DNA of 39,733 bases from a virus: the IMG/VR virus record IMGVR_UViG_3300025413_000060, positions 1 to 39,733 of that record; one strand, given 5' to 3'. The notes beneath the pieces are model-generated. The model ran no database searches. It saw only the letters and a list, made by a program, of their open reading frames with translations, and was not told the DNA's origin. Below, one piece after another: positions 21,002 to 29,059 of this stretch. How positions within the stretch are numbered: position 1 is the first letter of the stretch; every line of letters begins with the position of its first letter. Position numbers and translations under genes: made by a program.

Positions 21002-21919
21002 ATGGAATTACACAAGAGTACAGGTACCGGTAAGAAAGATCTATATACCGGTATTGCAAGCATGAGAGTTATTGCTGTTAATCCTACAAAGGAAGAGATG
21101 GTAGAAATGTTAGGTTATGACCTGAAGGAAGATGCAAAAGATCAGGTTTATGAAGGTAAGACAGAAAAAGGTGACGATTTTGTTACCCTTCGTTTTTGGT
21201 TGGAAGCAGATACTCCAGAAAAGCAGAAATTCAACACTCGTTTCCGTTTAGTAAATAAACCTGTAGTGTCTGAGGGTAGTGGTAAGAAGCAGTGGGTAAA
21301 CCAGGTAGCAGGTTCTACATGGGTAGATAGTGAAGAGAATTTACCTAGTTGGTTTACAGACTTCCGTGACAAGAATGGTAACCTTATTACTAAAGATGAT
21401 AATGGTGAGCTTACTGGTAAGAGGAAAGTACGTGAAGCAATACAAGGTGAAGCTAATCTTTATAACTTTCTACGCTCATGGTTTGGCAAAGTAAGTTTCT
21501 TCTCTGAAAGGACTAACATACTGTTAGACATCAATAAGATGTTCAGAAACTTTGACAAGTTTGTAGATAATGAGTTTCGTTCTCAGTTGAGGGCAGGTGA
21601 TGATGCAATGACAACTAATGTAGTAGCTCTTGCTTATGTAGACATTTCTGAGAAAGAGGGAGAAACCAAAATGTACCAAAAGTTATATGGTGAGTTCTTG
21701 GGACAGTGGCAAATGAAGAAAATCAACTTTGCACTATCTTCTAACAACTGGGAAATGGATAAAGGTCTCAAGAAATGGAAAGAACAGCTTGAAGGTAAGC
21801 ATGGTTGTGATGGTGCTTTTACACTTACAATGTTGCAACCATTTGATCCAAATAACTATCAGCAAGCAAGTGATGAAATAATCACTGAAGTAACAAATGC
21901 TGATGATATAGATTTCTAG
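21002..21919 (+). CDS. putative single-stranded DNA-binding protein, 305 aa
   Basis: A 305-residue, Lys/Asp/Asn-rich protein: MELHKSTGTGKKDLYTGIAS, then FVTLRFWLEADTPEKQKFNT and RFRLVNKPVVSEGSGKKQWV (beta-rich, OB-like), with an acidic C-terminus ending SDEIITEVTNADDIDF. An acidic C-terminal tail is typical of SSBs that recruit partners. The location after a Sak4-like ATPase and before a terminator fits. I have no motif that proves the fold, so the call rests on context, the tail and resemblance to crAss-like SSBs. Confidence 0.6.
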   Translation: MELHKSTGTGKKDLYTGIASMRVIAVNPTKEEMVEMLGYDLKEDAKDQVYEGKTEKGDDFVTLRFWLEADTPEKQKFNTRFRLVNKPVVSEGSGKKQWVNQVAGSTWVDSEENLPSWFTDFRDKNGNLITKDDNGELTGKRKVREAIQGEANLYNFLRSWFGKVSFFSERTNILLDINKMFRNFDKFVDNEFRSQLRAGDDAMTTNVVALAYVDISEKEGETKMYQKLYGEFLGQWQMKKINFALSSNNWEMDKGLKKWKEQLEGKHGCDGAFTLTMLQPFDPNNYQQASDEIITEVTNADDIDF

Positions 21920-21933
21920 TTAAGTTCACAACC

Positions 21934-21966
21934 TATAGGAGAGGTGTAAAAACCTCTCCTATTTTT
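21934..21966 (+). terminator. strong intrinsic terminator
   Basis: ATAGGAGAGGT-GTAAAA-ACCTCTCCTAT followed by TTTTT. Eleven base pairs. Confidence 0.95.
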
Positions 21967-21972
21967 AATCTT

Positions 21973-22209
21973 ATGGCAACAAAATTAGTAGTTAAAAACT
22001 GTATAGAATGTCCTTTTGGTGTATCAGATGAAGATCCTGAACTGCCCCAAATGGTTTGTTCAGAAATACACAGGCAAAAAATTGAGTGGAAAGACAAAGA
22101 TGGGTTTGATGACATTTATCCTACAGGTTATATTCCTTCTATTTGTCCATTAATAAAACAATCAATAATTATAGAAATTGATGAAAAAGTTAATATGTAT
22201 CCTTGGTGA
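21973..22209 (+). CDS. Cys-rich small protein, 78 aa
   Basis: From ATG 21973 directly after the terminator. CIECPFG near residues 11-17, a lone Cys in MVCSEIHR and SICPLI near the end suggest a one-zinc site. The rest is acidic (DEDPELPQ). Overlaps the next gene by 29 bases. Function unknown. Confidence 0.6.
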   Translation: MATKLVVKNCIECPFGVSDEDPELPQMVCSEIHRQKIEWKDKDGFDDIYPTGYIPSICPLIKQSIIIEIDEKVNMYPW

Positions 22210-22765
22210 CAATTCAATAATAGAAGAAGAAACAGGAGATGTTGTGATATATGGAGATGATGTTACACCTGAAGTACTGTCTAATGTTGTAAAGATGTAC
22301 AATCAAGGTAAAAACATAACTGAGATAGGCCAATATCTTCTTGACGAAGAATTGTGTACGCAGGATGAAAGAGAGTTTATTATAGAAAATATCAACAATT
22401 ACATAAGTATGGAAAATCAAAATCAGAACAACCAGTTCCCAAACAACCTAGATCAGGTAACACCTGAAGCAACAGAAGTAAGTACAGTAATGACAGGAAC
22501 TTTTATTAATCCAGAACCTGTTAAAAAGAAGAATTATCAACGTAGAATGACAGATGGTAAATCAACTGCGTTCAAACCTCAGAGCACTGATGACTTTATC
22601 AAGGTAATGCAGGAAAAGATCGAGATGGCCAGGATGCTGGATGCAGTAATCCTGCCGGAAATACCGGGCTCTATGACTAAGGGTAACCGTGACATCATGG
22701 TAGAGTTCCAAAAAGAACATGCAGCTATGGTAGTTAAATACATGCAGAAAATCCAACAGGCATAA
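22181..22765 (+). CDS. hypothetical protein, 194 aa
   Basis: Start ATG 22181 (MKKLICILGDNSIIEEETGD), 29 bases inside the previous gene. Residues 1-75 are acidic and helical. Residues ~76-130 are a low-complexity Asn/Gln/Thr/Pro linker (MENQNQNNQFPNNLDQVTPE). The C-terminal 65 residues are a helical domain (DDFIKVMQEKIEMARMLDAV; EFQKEHAAMVVKYMQKIQQA). An internal ATG at residue 77 could start a shorter form. Function unknown. Confidence 0.6.
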   Translation: MKKLICILGDNSIIEEETGDVVIYGDDVTPEVLSNVVKMYNQGKNITEIGQYLLDEELCTQDEREFIIENINNYISMENQNQNNQFPNNLDQVTPEATEVSTVMTGTFINPEPVKKKNYQRRMTDGKSTAFKPQSTDDFIKVMQEKIEMARMLDAVILPEIPGSMTKGNRDIMVEFQKEHAAMVVKYMQKIQQA

Positions 22766-22766
22766 T

Positions 22767-22940
22767 ATGCAGCTAACAAAAGAACAATATGATCAGATGG
22801 CTCGGGAAATAACCCGGGCCTCTGTTTCTGTATGGGGTAATGAGCTACTAGGTTGTGAAGATGGCATCAAACTTGATGACCTCTGGCCAATATTGGATAA
22901 GTACTTAAAAGCAGAAGAAGATGGCAAAGTATCTGATTGA
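22767..22940 (+). CDS. small acidic protein, 57 aa
   Basis: ATG 22767 lies one base after the preceding stop; TGA at 22938-22940, overlapping the next start by 20 bases. Sequence MQLTKEQYDQMAREITRASV, then WGNELLGCEDGIKLDDLWPI. Acidic and helical; no motif. Its composition and tight spacing support a real gene. Confidence 0.55.
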   Translation: MQLTKEQYDQMAREITRASVSVWGNELLGCEDGIKLDDLWPILDKYLKAEEDGKVSD

Positions 22941-23358
22941 AGTAGAAGTTAATGAAGATAAACTCCGTAGATCAAAAGGCATAGATGTAGGAGAAGAAAA
23001 TGAGTATGAGCAAAGTATAGAGACTCTTATTATACAAGAAATGGGTTGGGTTGATGATTCAGGTATTTATGTCAGAAAAATAAGAGAGATATCTGCAAAA
23101 GAAGATATTAAAACAGTATGGGATTTTGTAACTGCTTATTTTCCTAACTATTACAATAGTGATTTGATTGCTCTTGCTAATGATTTACAAAAAATAATTG
23201 ACGAAGAAGCAGAGCCAGAAAGTGATGCTCATGATTATTTTGTCAATGAATGTAATGAGAATATGGTAACAGCAAAAGAGCACTATGAAGAAACCCATCG
23301 AAGAATCTATGAAATGGCTATTGGTGGATATTTACAATCACTAAAAAATAACGGTTAA
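22921..23358 (+). CDS. acidic hypothetical protein, 145 aa
   Basis: From ATG 22921. Highly acidic with ELVEVNEDKLRR-like opening (YLIEVEVNEDKLRRSKGIDV) and a DFVTAYFPNYYNSDLIALAN helix-rich middle. The last residues overlap the next start by one base (TAATG). No family recognised. Confidence 0.6.
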   Translation: MAKYLIEVEVNEDKLRRSKGIDVGEENEYEQSIETLIIQEMGWVDDSGIYVRKIREISAKEDIKTVWDFVTAYFPNYYNSDLIALANDLQKIIDEEAEPESDAHDYFVNECNENMVTAKEHYEETHRRIYEMAIGGYLQSLKNNG

Positions 23359-23630
23359 TGAAAGTATATCATGAAATAGATGTTGATGGTTTGAGCACAG
23401 TTCTTGCAGAGGAAACATGGAAACAAGAAACAGCTAATACTACAGATGAAGACCTGTATGACATAGTTGCTAATGGTTCAGGTGAAGTTAAAAAAGAAGT
23501 AAAAGGTTTTTGGGCAAGTGAGTTCTTTAATTTAAAGGAAGCTTATCTTTATCTAATTGCACACTACAAAAAACCTCAAGATGGAATTAGCGAAGAAAGA
23601 GGAACTGATCAGCAAGGAGTTTCTATTTAG
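23358..23630 (+). CDS. hypothetical protein, 90 aa
   Basis: From ATG 23358 (TAATG overlap). Sequence MKVYHEIDVDGLSTVLAEET and then DLYDIVANGSGEVKKEVKGF; acidic, no motif. Its last 50 bases overlap the primase start, so the end may be translated with the primase leader. Function unknown. Confidence 0.55.
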   Translation: MKVYHEIDVDGLSTVLAEETWKQETANTTDEDLYDIVANGSGEVKKEVKGFWASEFFNLKEAYLYLIAHYKKPQDGISEERGTDQQGVSI

Positions 23631-24567
23631 TAGAATTTCTGACTACGATGTTTACAAATATTACACTGGTGATTTTACTATTGGACAAGTAAGAAAGAGT
23701 CCGTTTCGTAAAGATAATAATCCTTCTTTTAGTATCTATATGAAAAATGGTAAACTGCAACATAATGACTTTGCGGATGACCGGTATAGAGGTGATTGTA
23801 TTGATCTTGTACAGCAGTTGTTTAACCTTGATACAAAGAAAGCAACACAAAAGATTGCCAAAGACTTTGGCATAGCTGAAGGAAAGGATGAATCAGCAAG
23901 AATAACATCACAATACACTAAGCCATTTATAGACCAAAAGAGACATGCTTTTATACAGGTAAGTACTAGAGCTTGGAATAAAGCAGATGCAGCCTATTGG
24001 GGACAGTTTGGTATCACTAAGGAACAGTTGAAAGAAGAACAAGTCTATCCATTAAAAGAATTGTTTCTTAATAGGATAAGACAAGGCATAGATAAAGATG
24101 AGATAGTTTATGCATACAGATATACAGAAGGTTTCAAGATCTATTTTCCAAATAGAGAGAAAACTAAGAAATGGTTGAGTAATATTCCATTAGTGGTTGT
24201 AGAGAATCAGCAAGTAATAGATGATGCACAACTTTTATTAATTGTTAAAAGCAAGAAAGACCGGCTTACTCTTTCTAATCTACTTACCGGTATACCAATC
24301 ATATCAGTACAAAATGAATCAATAGCAGCATATACAGAACAGTTTGTAGAAAGATTGAAAGGTAAGAAAGTGTATATATCTTATGATTCAGATACTGCCG
24401 GCAAGAAAGCATCCATTAAAATTACACAGGAGTTTGGTTATTATCATATTAATGTGCCGGATGTATATGTAGAGAGAGATAAAATAAAAGACTGGTCTGA
24501 CCTTTATAAAGAATACGGCCCAACTCCAATTATAGAACACTTTACACTTAAAGGTTTAATCAAATAA
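23581..24567 (+). CDS. DnaG-type DNA primase (TOPRIM)
   Basis: I choose ATG 23581 (MELAKKEELISKEFLFSRIS), the first well-placed start. Residues ~20-100 are a primase-like N-terminal region without zinc cysteines (SPFRKDNNPSFSIYMKNGKL, DFADDRYRGDCIDLVQQLFN), where the zinc finger is replaced, as in many phage primases. The TOPRIM domain is LLLIVKSKKDRLTLSNL (glutamates of the usual VEGExD replaced by Lys), then VYISYDSDTAGKKASIKI (the DxD motif). It makes RNA primers for DnaB-PolA replication. The altered first TOPRIM motif is a variant I have also seen as KSxKD in phage primases; its catalytic effect is unknown. Confidence 0.85.
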   Translation: MELAKKEELISKEFLFSRISDYDVYKYYTGDFTIGQVRKSPFRKDNNPSFSIYMKNGKLQHNDFADDRYRGDCIDLVQQLFNLDTKKATQKIAKDFGIAEGKDESARITSQYTKPFIDQKRHAFIQVSTRAWNKADAAYWGQFGITKEQLKEEQVYPLKELFLNRIRQGIDKDEIVYAYRYTEGFKIYFPNREKTKKWLSNIPLVVVENQQVIDDAQLLLIVKSKKDRLTLSNLLTGIPIISVQNESIAAYTEQFVERLKGKKVYISYDSDTAGKKASIKITQEFGYYHINVPDVYVERDKIKDWSDLYKEYGPTPIIEHFTLKGLIK

Positions 24568-24572
24568 TAAAA

Positions 24573-24755
24573 ATGGAAAAGAAGAAGTATAACCTTGGAT
24601 ACAACAGGTACATGAATCAAGTAATTGTTTACAGCACTCCCCAAGATGCTGAAAGAGGCAGTTCCTGGTGGAGGGTTGTTGAAGTACATACACTTGAAGA
24701 TGCTAAAAAACAATTTTTGCAGGAATACCGGGAAGCTCATACAGAAAACGAATAG
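24573..24755 (+). CDS. hypothetical protein, 60 aa
   Basis: From ATG 24573. Mixed small protein: MEKKKYNLGYNRYMNQVIVY, then WWRVVEVHTLEDAKKQFLQE. The VEVHTLEDAKKQF stretch resembles short domains that add a helix after a beta strand. Function unknown. Confidence 0.55.
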   Translation: MEKKKYNLGYNRYMNQVIVYSTPQDAERGSSWWRVVEVHTLEDAKKQFLQEYREAHTENE

Positions 24756-24757
24756 TT

Positions 24758-24994
24758 ATGAGTATAGATAAAATTGTATGGGTATGTGATACCTGCGGCT
24801 CCACTGATGTAGAAGAGAAAGTGTGGAGAAAATGTAATAGTGCAATATGTTCAGGTATGGGAGAGGCTTACTATGAAGATAGCTGGTGTTGTGACTGCGA
24901 GAACAACTGTAATATAATATCGCAAGAAGAATATGATAATACTACCAATAGTGCTAATAATGTAAACGAGGAAAAGAATGATAAAGATAGATGA
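24758..24994 (+). CDS. zinc-ribbon small protein, 78 aa
   Basis: From ATG 24758. Cys pairs WVCDTCGSTDVEEKVW (CxxC near residues 9-12), CNSAIC and SWCCDCENNC form enough Cys for one or two zinc sites. Acidic, Asn-rich tail. Likely a small zinc-binding adaptor; partner unknown. Confidence 0.65.
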   Translation: MSIDKIVWVCDTCGSTDVEEKVWRKCNSAICSGMGEAYYEDSWCCDCENNCNIISQEEYDNTTNSANNVNEEKNDKDR

Positions 24995-25184
24995 GGATAT
25001 GGAAATGTTTGAGGAAGATAGTGAAGATAAGTTTGCAGTAGATATTCCTCATGTAGGTAGAATAGATAGTGGAGAATGGACAAATTTGGCAACATTCAAA
25101 ACTAAGAAAGAGGCAATTGCTTGGGCAATGGAGAAGTTAGGGGCAGATTCTGAAGGACGTATCTGCGTAATTAGTTCATTTTAA
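24978..25184 (+). CDS. hypothetical protein, 68 aa
   Basis: From ATG 24978, 17 bases inside the previous gene. Opens with an acidic stretch (DEDMEMFEEDSEDK), then a beta-alpha unit WTNLATFKTKKEAIAWAMEK and a short C-terminal strand (GRICVISSF). The last half resembles small beta-alpha domains found in many phage proteins. Function unknown. Confidence 0.55.
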   Translation: MIKIDEDMEMFEEDSEDKFAVDIPHVGRIDSGEWTNLATFKTKKEAIAWAMEKLGADSEGRICVISSF

Positions 25185-25196
25185 TAAATAAAAATT

Positions 25197-25519
25197 ATGG
25201 AAACTACAGCAGTAGCAGCAATAGCAGAAGTACAATCAACTAAAGAGTTTTTGAAAGCAGTACCGGTACCCGCAATAACGAGCTATTATAAACCAATCTC
25301 ACATAGTCAACTAATGGACTTGACATTAGAGAGCATAGATAAGTGTGGATTCTTATTAAGAAGTGAGCATTATACCCAAAATGCAGGTGGTATGAAAGCT
25401 AATGGTAAATACCATCTTGATTACGGCAATGATCCAGATATGTCAATAATGATAGCATGGCAGAATAGCTATAATAAGACATTGAGTATGAAGTTTGCAA
25501 TTGGGGGCCACGTTTTCAT
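25197..25519 (+). CDS. DUF932-like protein, exon 1 (107 codons plus two bases)
   Basis: METTAVAAIAEVQSTKEFLK to FAIGGHVF, then the group I intron begins inside the next codon. The order PISHSQLMDLTLESIDKCGF, RSEHYTQNAGGMK, NDPDMSIMIAWQNSYNKTLS, MKFAIGGHVF matches DUF932 (PISH.EL...V...L...G, EHYGL..DG, NS.DKS...G.AVG..VFVC.N). The split product would resume ICENGMVKGDIGAFKSKHQG from exon 2 and total 247 residues. The ORF as it stands reads on to a TGA in the intron (25521). DUF932 is common in phages and plasmids; its activity is unknown. Confidence 0.8.
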
Positions 25520-26831
25520 TTGATTTGCAAGTGACCTTATACAGTAATGTATATTGAATAACCCTGTTAATTGCTGGAAACCTAAGTCGAGAGATATGGC
25601 AATCAGCATCCAAGCCTTGTACAATAACAAGGAAGGTTCAGAGACTATCGAAACTACAACTGAAATATGTTGGAAAGGAGTAGAGTACGCTTCAAGTGAA
25701 GTGGAAATGCAGGGGGTCCAGAAATGGATCGTGATATAGTCCGATCTTAATAGAAATATTAAGCTATTATGTGTTTTTATTTGTATTAATGGTATAGTTT
25801 TCATATCTTTGTTGTATGAAAAGTTTTATCAAAACAAATTGTGTAAGTTTAAAGAAAGAGGATAAATATAGTAGCGGTATCTATAAAATTTATCATGAAC
25901 TATTTCCTACAAAAATATATGTAGGAAGCACTGTTAGAAACTCAAATTCATCAGGTTTTATCCGTAGATGGGGACGGCATTTTACAGATTTATCTAAGGA
26001 CAAACACGGTAATCAAAAATTACAAAGGATTGTAAATAAATACGGTATATCAGGTTTGAAATTTGAGATAATAGAAATAGTTCAAGATAATAATAATGTC
26101 ATTCAAAGAGAGCAGTATTGGATAGATCTTCTTCAACCTTATTATAACATTTGCAAAAAAGCAGGATCAACTCTTGGAGTAAAAACAAGTGTTGAAAATG
26201 TAATCAAAATGAGCAGAGCAATTGAACAATTCAGTTTATCTGGAAAGTTCATAGCTTCTTTTATTAATGTACAAGATGCATTTAGAAAAACTGGAGTTAA
26301 TGCAAGTTTAATTAGACAAGCATGTGACAGACAATTTAAAGAAAAAAGTTCTCAAGCTGGAAATTTTCAATGGAAGTTTAAAGATTCATTATTTCCAATT
26401 TCTGTATATCAAAAAGGAACTTCTTTTAAATTAACATGTTACACTAAAAATGGAAAGTTTTACAAAAATTTTTCATCTATATTAGAAGCTGCAGTAGAAC
26501 TTGATATACCGGTAGGAAATATATCAAAACATCTAAAAGATAATAGATCAGGTATTTGTTATGGGTATGTTTTTAAAAGATATCTTGAGTCTAACATACC
26601 AAAAAAGATTACTGTAAAACGTCACCACAAAATGCAATGTAAAGTGTTAATATGTGATATTTCTACAGGTGCTTTTTTTGAGTATACTTCTTTTAACAAA
26701 GTAGATCAATCTATTATTAGTAAATGCACTCTTTCAAAAATGATAAAAGATAATAAGTTTGAAAAATTACACAAGAATAAATACAAAATACACATAGTGC
26801 CTTATGAATAACGAACATAAGGGAACTAATG
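25520..26831 (+). ncRNA. group I intron
   Basis: A 1312-base intron. GGTTCAGAGACTAT (25635-25648) and GATATAGTCC (25733-25742) are the R and S elements that form P7 (GACTAT/ATAGTC). P1: TCATTTG (25516-25522) pairs with CAAGTGA (25528-25534) around a 5-base loop, placing a U-G pair at exon base 25519. The intron ends in G26831. With these sites the host reading frame is restored exactly (VF-I-CENGMVKG). The endonuclease ORF lies in the loop after P7. Confidence 0.88.
25816..26811 (+). CDS. intron-encoded GIY-YIG homing endonuclease
   Basis: A 331-residue protein. GIY-YIG nuclease domain at residues ~20-115: SGIYKIYHELFPTKIYVGST (GIY and YVG), Arg in SGFIRRWGRH, Glu in QREQYWIDLLQPYYNICKKA (Glu and Asn). 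The C-terminal two-thirds hold NUMOD/IENR-type DNA-binding repeats, e.g. FSLSGKFIASFINVQDAFRK and KNGKFYKNFSSILEAAVELD. It lies inside the group I intron and would spread it into intron-less copies of the host gene. Confidence 0.92.
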   Translation: MKSFIKTNCVSLKKEDKYSSGIYKIYHELFPTKIYVGSTVRNSNSSGFIRRWGRHFTDLSKDKHGNQKLQRIVNKYGISGLKFEIIEIVQDNNNVIQREQYWIDLLQPYYNICKKAGSTLGVKTSVENVIKMSRAIEQFSLSGKFIASFINVQDAFRKTGVNASLIRQACDRQFKEKSSQAGNFQWKFKDSLFPISVYQKGTSFKLTCYTKNGKFYKNFSSILEAAVELDIPVGNISKHLKDNRSGICYGYVFKRYLESNIPKKITVKRHHKMQCKVLICDISTGAFFEYTSFNKVDQSIISKCTLSKMIKDNKFEKLHKNKYKIHIVPYE

Positions 26832-27252
26832 TTGCGAAAATGGAATGGTGAAAGGGGATATTGGTGCATTTAAAAGCAAACATCAGGGAGATATACAGGT
26901 AGTAACACCTAAGATACTAACTGAGTATATATCTAATGCCGGAGAAACTTTTGAGAAGATGTTAATAGAGAAGAAGAGAATGATGGAGATAGAAGTAAGC
27001 AAGAAGACTACTGCAGAGCTATTGGGAAGGATGTATATTGAAGAAGGTATCATCACCAGTACACAGTTGAATATAATTAAGAATGAGTTAAAGACTCCTA
27101 CGTTTAATTATGGTCATCCTGATAGTTTGTGGGAGTTGTATAATTATACAACTTTCTCGCTTAAGAGTGCAAATCCTACATACTGGCTCCAGCAGCAGAT
27201 TGATAACCACCAGTTCTTTACACAGGAATATGGTATAGCAGAAACGGTATAA
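26832..27252 (+). CDS. DUF932-like protein, exon 2
   Basis: Exon 2 starts at 26832 (second splice site after G26831), completes codon ATT, then reads CENGMVKGDIGAFKSKHQGD and continues to TAA 27250-27252. The remaining part is helical (EYISNAGETFEKMLIEKKRM; TTAELLGRMYIEEGIITSTQ) and ends YWLQQQIDNHQFFTQEYGIA. Its in-frame ATG at 26845 is not the true start; a free-standing exon would lack the DUF932 N-terminus. A terminator follows. Confidence 0.8.
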
Positions 27253-27268
27253 TCATTATTAACTTATA

Positions 27269-27300
27269 AATAGGGGAATTAATTGTTCCCCTATTTTATT
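27269..27300 (+). terminator. intrinsic terminator
   Basis: ATAGGGGAA-TTAATTG-TTCCCCTAT followed by TTTATTT, just after the DUF932-like gene. Confidence 0.9.
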
Positions 27301-27314
27301 TAAAACAAAGAACA

Positions 27315-27866
27315 ATGGGAAAAATCAGTCAGTCTGCAGCAGAAATGGCAGCACATAAAATAGCAGCACCTCTTTTTGTAAAGATAAAAGAGTTAGAAAA
27401 GCAATTAAGTGATTATGTAATTGAGATATATCTTAAAGATGTACCTGTAGAAGTAAAAAAGATAAATGAAACACATCCTGTTTATATAGAGAAAACAAGA
27501 GATTGCTATGTAACAGGGCAAGGTTTAAGTTCTCCATATTATATAAACTTTGCTAAAGAACAACCTGCTTCAAATGGTTATAGACCAACTATAACACTTA
27601 CTGCAAAAGAAGCTGAAAAAGTAGTTAAGTTAAAGGATCAAATTGAAGATCTTCAAAAGAAGTACAAAAATACAAAACAAGAAATAGAGAATACTTTACT
27701 TACTCTTGGTACTCATAAGAAGATAGGAGAAGTAATGCCAAATGCTTTACGTTTCTTACCTGAAACAAAGCAAAATACCCAGGATCTCGTAGTTCAGATA
27801 CAATCTGTAGTAGATAAGGTAAACTGTCTGATTACTAATGAAGACAAATGTGTAGATAAATTATAA
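27315..27866 (+). CDS. hypothetical helical protein, 183 aa
   Basis: From ATG 27315. The N-terminus MGKISQSAAEMAAHKIAAPL is followed by a charged helix and a middle part YVTGQGLSSPYYINFAKEQP. A long helix (EKVVKLKDQIEDLQKKYKNT) forms a coiled coil. This layout occurs in small phage proteins of unknown role. It lies before the UDG gene by five bases, so they are co-transcribed. Confidence 0.65.
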   Translation: MGKISQSAAEMAAHKIAAPLFVKIKELEKQLSDYVIEIYLKDVPVEVKKINETHPVYIEKTRDCYVTGQGLSSPYYINFAKEQPASNGYRPTITLTAKEAEKVVKLKDQIEDLQKKYKNTKQEIENTLLTLGTHKKIGEVMPNALRFLPETKQNTQDLVVQIQSVVDKVNCLITNEDKCVDKL

Positions 27867-27871
27867 GTATT

Positions 27872-28708
27872 ATGCAAGTAACAGATAAGATTCGCTCACA
27901 AATGGGCTCTTGGGTTGAGCTTTTTACACCATTTATTCAGTCGGAGCAATGGGATAAGATTTTTACTACGTTGAAGACCTTGAGCATGAACAAGAGGATA
28001 GTTATTCCAAAGTCGCCGGACGTGTTTAAGTCTTTTGAGTTATGTGACCGGCAAAAGGTGAAAGCTGTAATCATACTCATGGATCCGTATCCTTCTACTA
28101 CAAAAGAAGGAGAAATTATAGCAGATGGTGTACCAATGTCTTGTAAAGGTAAGAGCAGATTACAACCAACACTGGAACAGTGGTATGGTGGCATAGAAGA
28201 AGATTGTGGCGGTACAGGTGAATCAGTTATAGGTTTTATCCCAGATATGGATAGAAGCGGTGATATTGATTTCCTGCTTACTGAAGAAGGTGTACTATTA
28301 TTAAACAGTTGTTTAACTTGTGAGTTAAATAAACCTGGCTCACATGTGGAATTATGGACACCTTTTATGAAATTTTTCATTGAGGAAATAGTGAATAATT
28401 ACTATAAGGGTTTACCTATAGTATTGTGTGGTGCACAAGCACAGAAGCTGGAAAAGTTTATCAATCCAATGTTACACTATGTAAAAAAGATTGAGCACCC
28501 GGTAGCTGCCAGTTACAGCAATAGAGTATGGGATCATCAAGGTGTATTTAAATGGATTAACAATATTTTATCAGCCAATAATGGTGCAGATTATGTTATC
28601 CGTTGGTACAGAACTGTAGAAGAATGTAAAACACAATGCGAAAAACCAAAATCATTGAACACAAACAAAGAACCACTGAAAAGTGCAGAGGAACTTGGCT
28701 TACCTTGA
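27872..28708 (+). CDS. divergent uracil-DNA glycosylase-like protein, 278 aa
   Basis: A 278-residue protein that follows family-1 UDG in order: VKAVIILMDPYPSTTKEGEI (motif GQDPYHG altered to MDPYPST at residues 70-75), IADGVPMSC (ADGLAFSV), VLLLNSCLTC (LLLN..LTV), GSHVELWTPF (..H...W..F), GLPIVLCGAQAQKLE (WGA.A), EHPVAASYSN (HPSPLS). The catalytic Asp is kept (Asp71), His67-equivalent is missing (Pro). Such UDG-like genes are conserved in crAss-like phages. It may remove uracil or act as a scaffold; which is unknown. Confidence 0.75.
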   Translation: MQVTDKIRSQMGSWVELFTPFIQSEQWDKIFTTLKTLSMNKRIVIPKSPDVFKSFELCDRQKVKAVIILMDPYPSTTKEGEIIADGVPMSCKGKSRLQPTLEQWYGGIEEDCGGTGESVIGFIPDMDRSGDIDFLLTEEGVLLLNSCLTCELNKPGSHVELWTPFMKFFIEEIVNNYYKGLPIVLCGAQAQKLEKFINPMLHYVKKIEHPVAASYSNRVWDHQGVFKWINNILSANNGADYVIRWYRTVEECKTQCEKPKSLNTNKEPLKSAEELGLP

Positions 28709-28836
28709 AGGGATTAAGTCATTTACCAGAAAAGCAAATAGATAAACTGATAAAAGAAGAACCGGAGATAACTGTAAAAGGTTATCTCCTTTTTCTTTTT
28801 GAGATTAATGACATTAAAAACAGTAACAATGATTGA
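28636..28836 (+). CDS. possible 66-aa protein overlapping a terminator
   Basis: ATG 28636 within the UDG tail; basic N-terminal part MRKTKIIEHKQRTTEKCRGT, then helix-rich end. A strong terminator (28764-28800) lies inside its last third, and the end overlaps the next start by eight bases. It may be real for 28636-28760 or chance. Weak support. Confidence 0.3.
   Translation: MRKTKIIEHKQRTTEKCRGTWLTLKGLSHLPEKQIDKLIKEEPEITVKGYLLFLFEINDIKNSNND
28764..28800 (+). terminator. strong intrinsic terminator
   Basis: GGAGATAAC-TGTAAAAG-GTTATCTCC followed by TTTTTCTTTTT. Nine base pairs. Confidence 0.92.
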
Positions 28837-29059
28837 GATAGATGAAAAAGATTACAGTAGTACAAAATGGTTTAGAGGAAGATATGAAGATAGTGCCGGT
28901 AATGAGTGGGGATTTTCTTTAGTAGTTGATTATGATAACCCTTTTGAAAATCCAAGAATAGATGAAATACAATGGTATGACGAGTGCCCTGGTGTAGATG
29001 ATAAAAGCAATACAGCTATTGAATTACAAATAAAAGATGTTTTTTATGCAAGACAATAA
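28829..29059 (+). CDS. hypothetical protein, 76 aa
   Basis: From ATG 28829 (MIEIDEKDYSSTKWFRGRYE), after the terminator. Acidic, beta-rich (EWGFSLVVDYDNPFENPRID). No family recognised. The end overlaps the next gene's start by 14 bases. Confidence 0.6.
   Translation: MIEIDEKDYSSTKWFRGRYEDSAGNEWGFSLVVDYDNPFENPRIDEIQWYDECPGVDDKSNTAIELQIKDVFYARQ

Noticed and set aside
25469-25804. Leftward 111-aa and rightward 61-aa frames in the intron core
   Set aside because: They overlay the conserved group I core (R and S elements), where sequence is constrained by RNA structure, and have no protein-like features.
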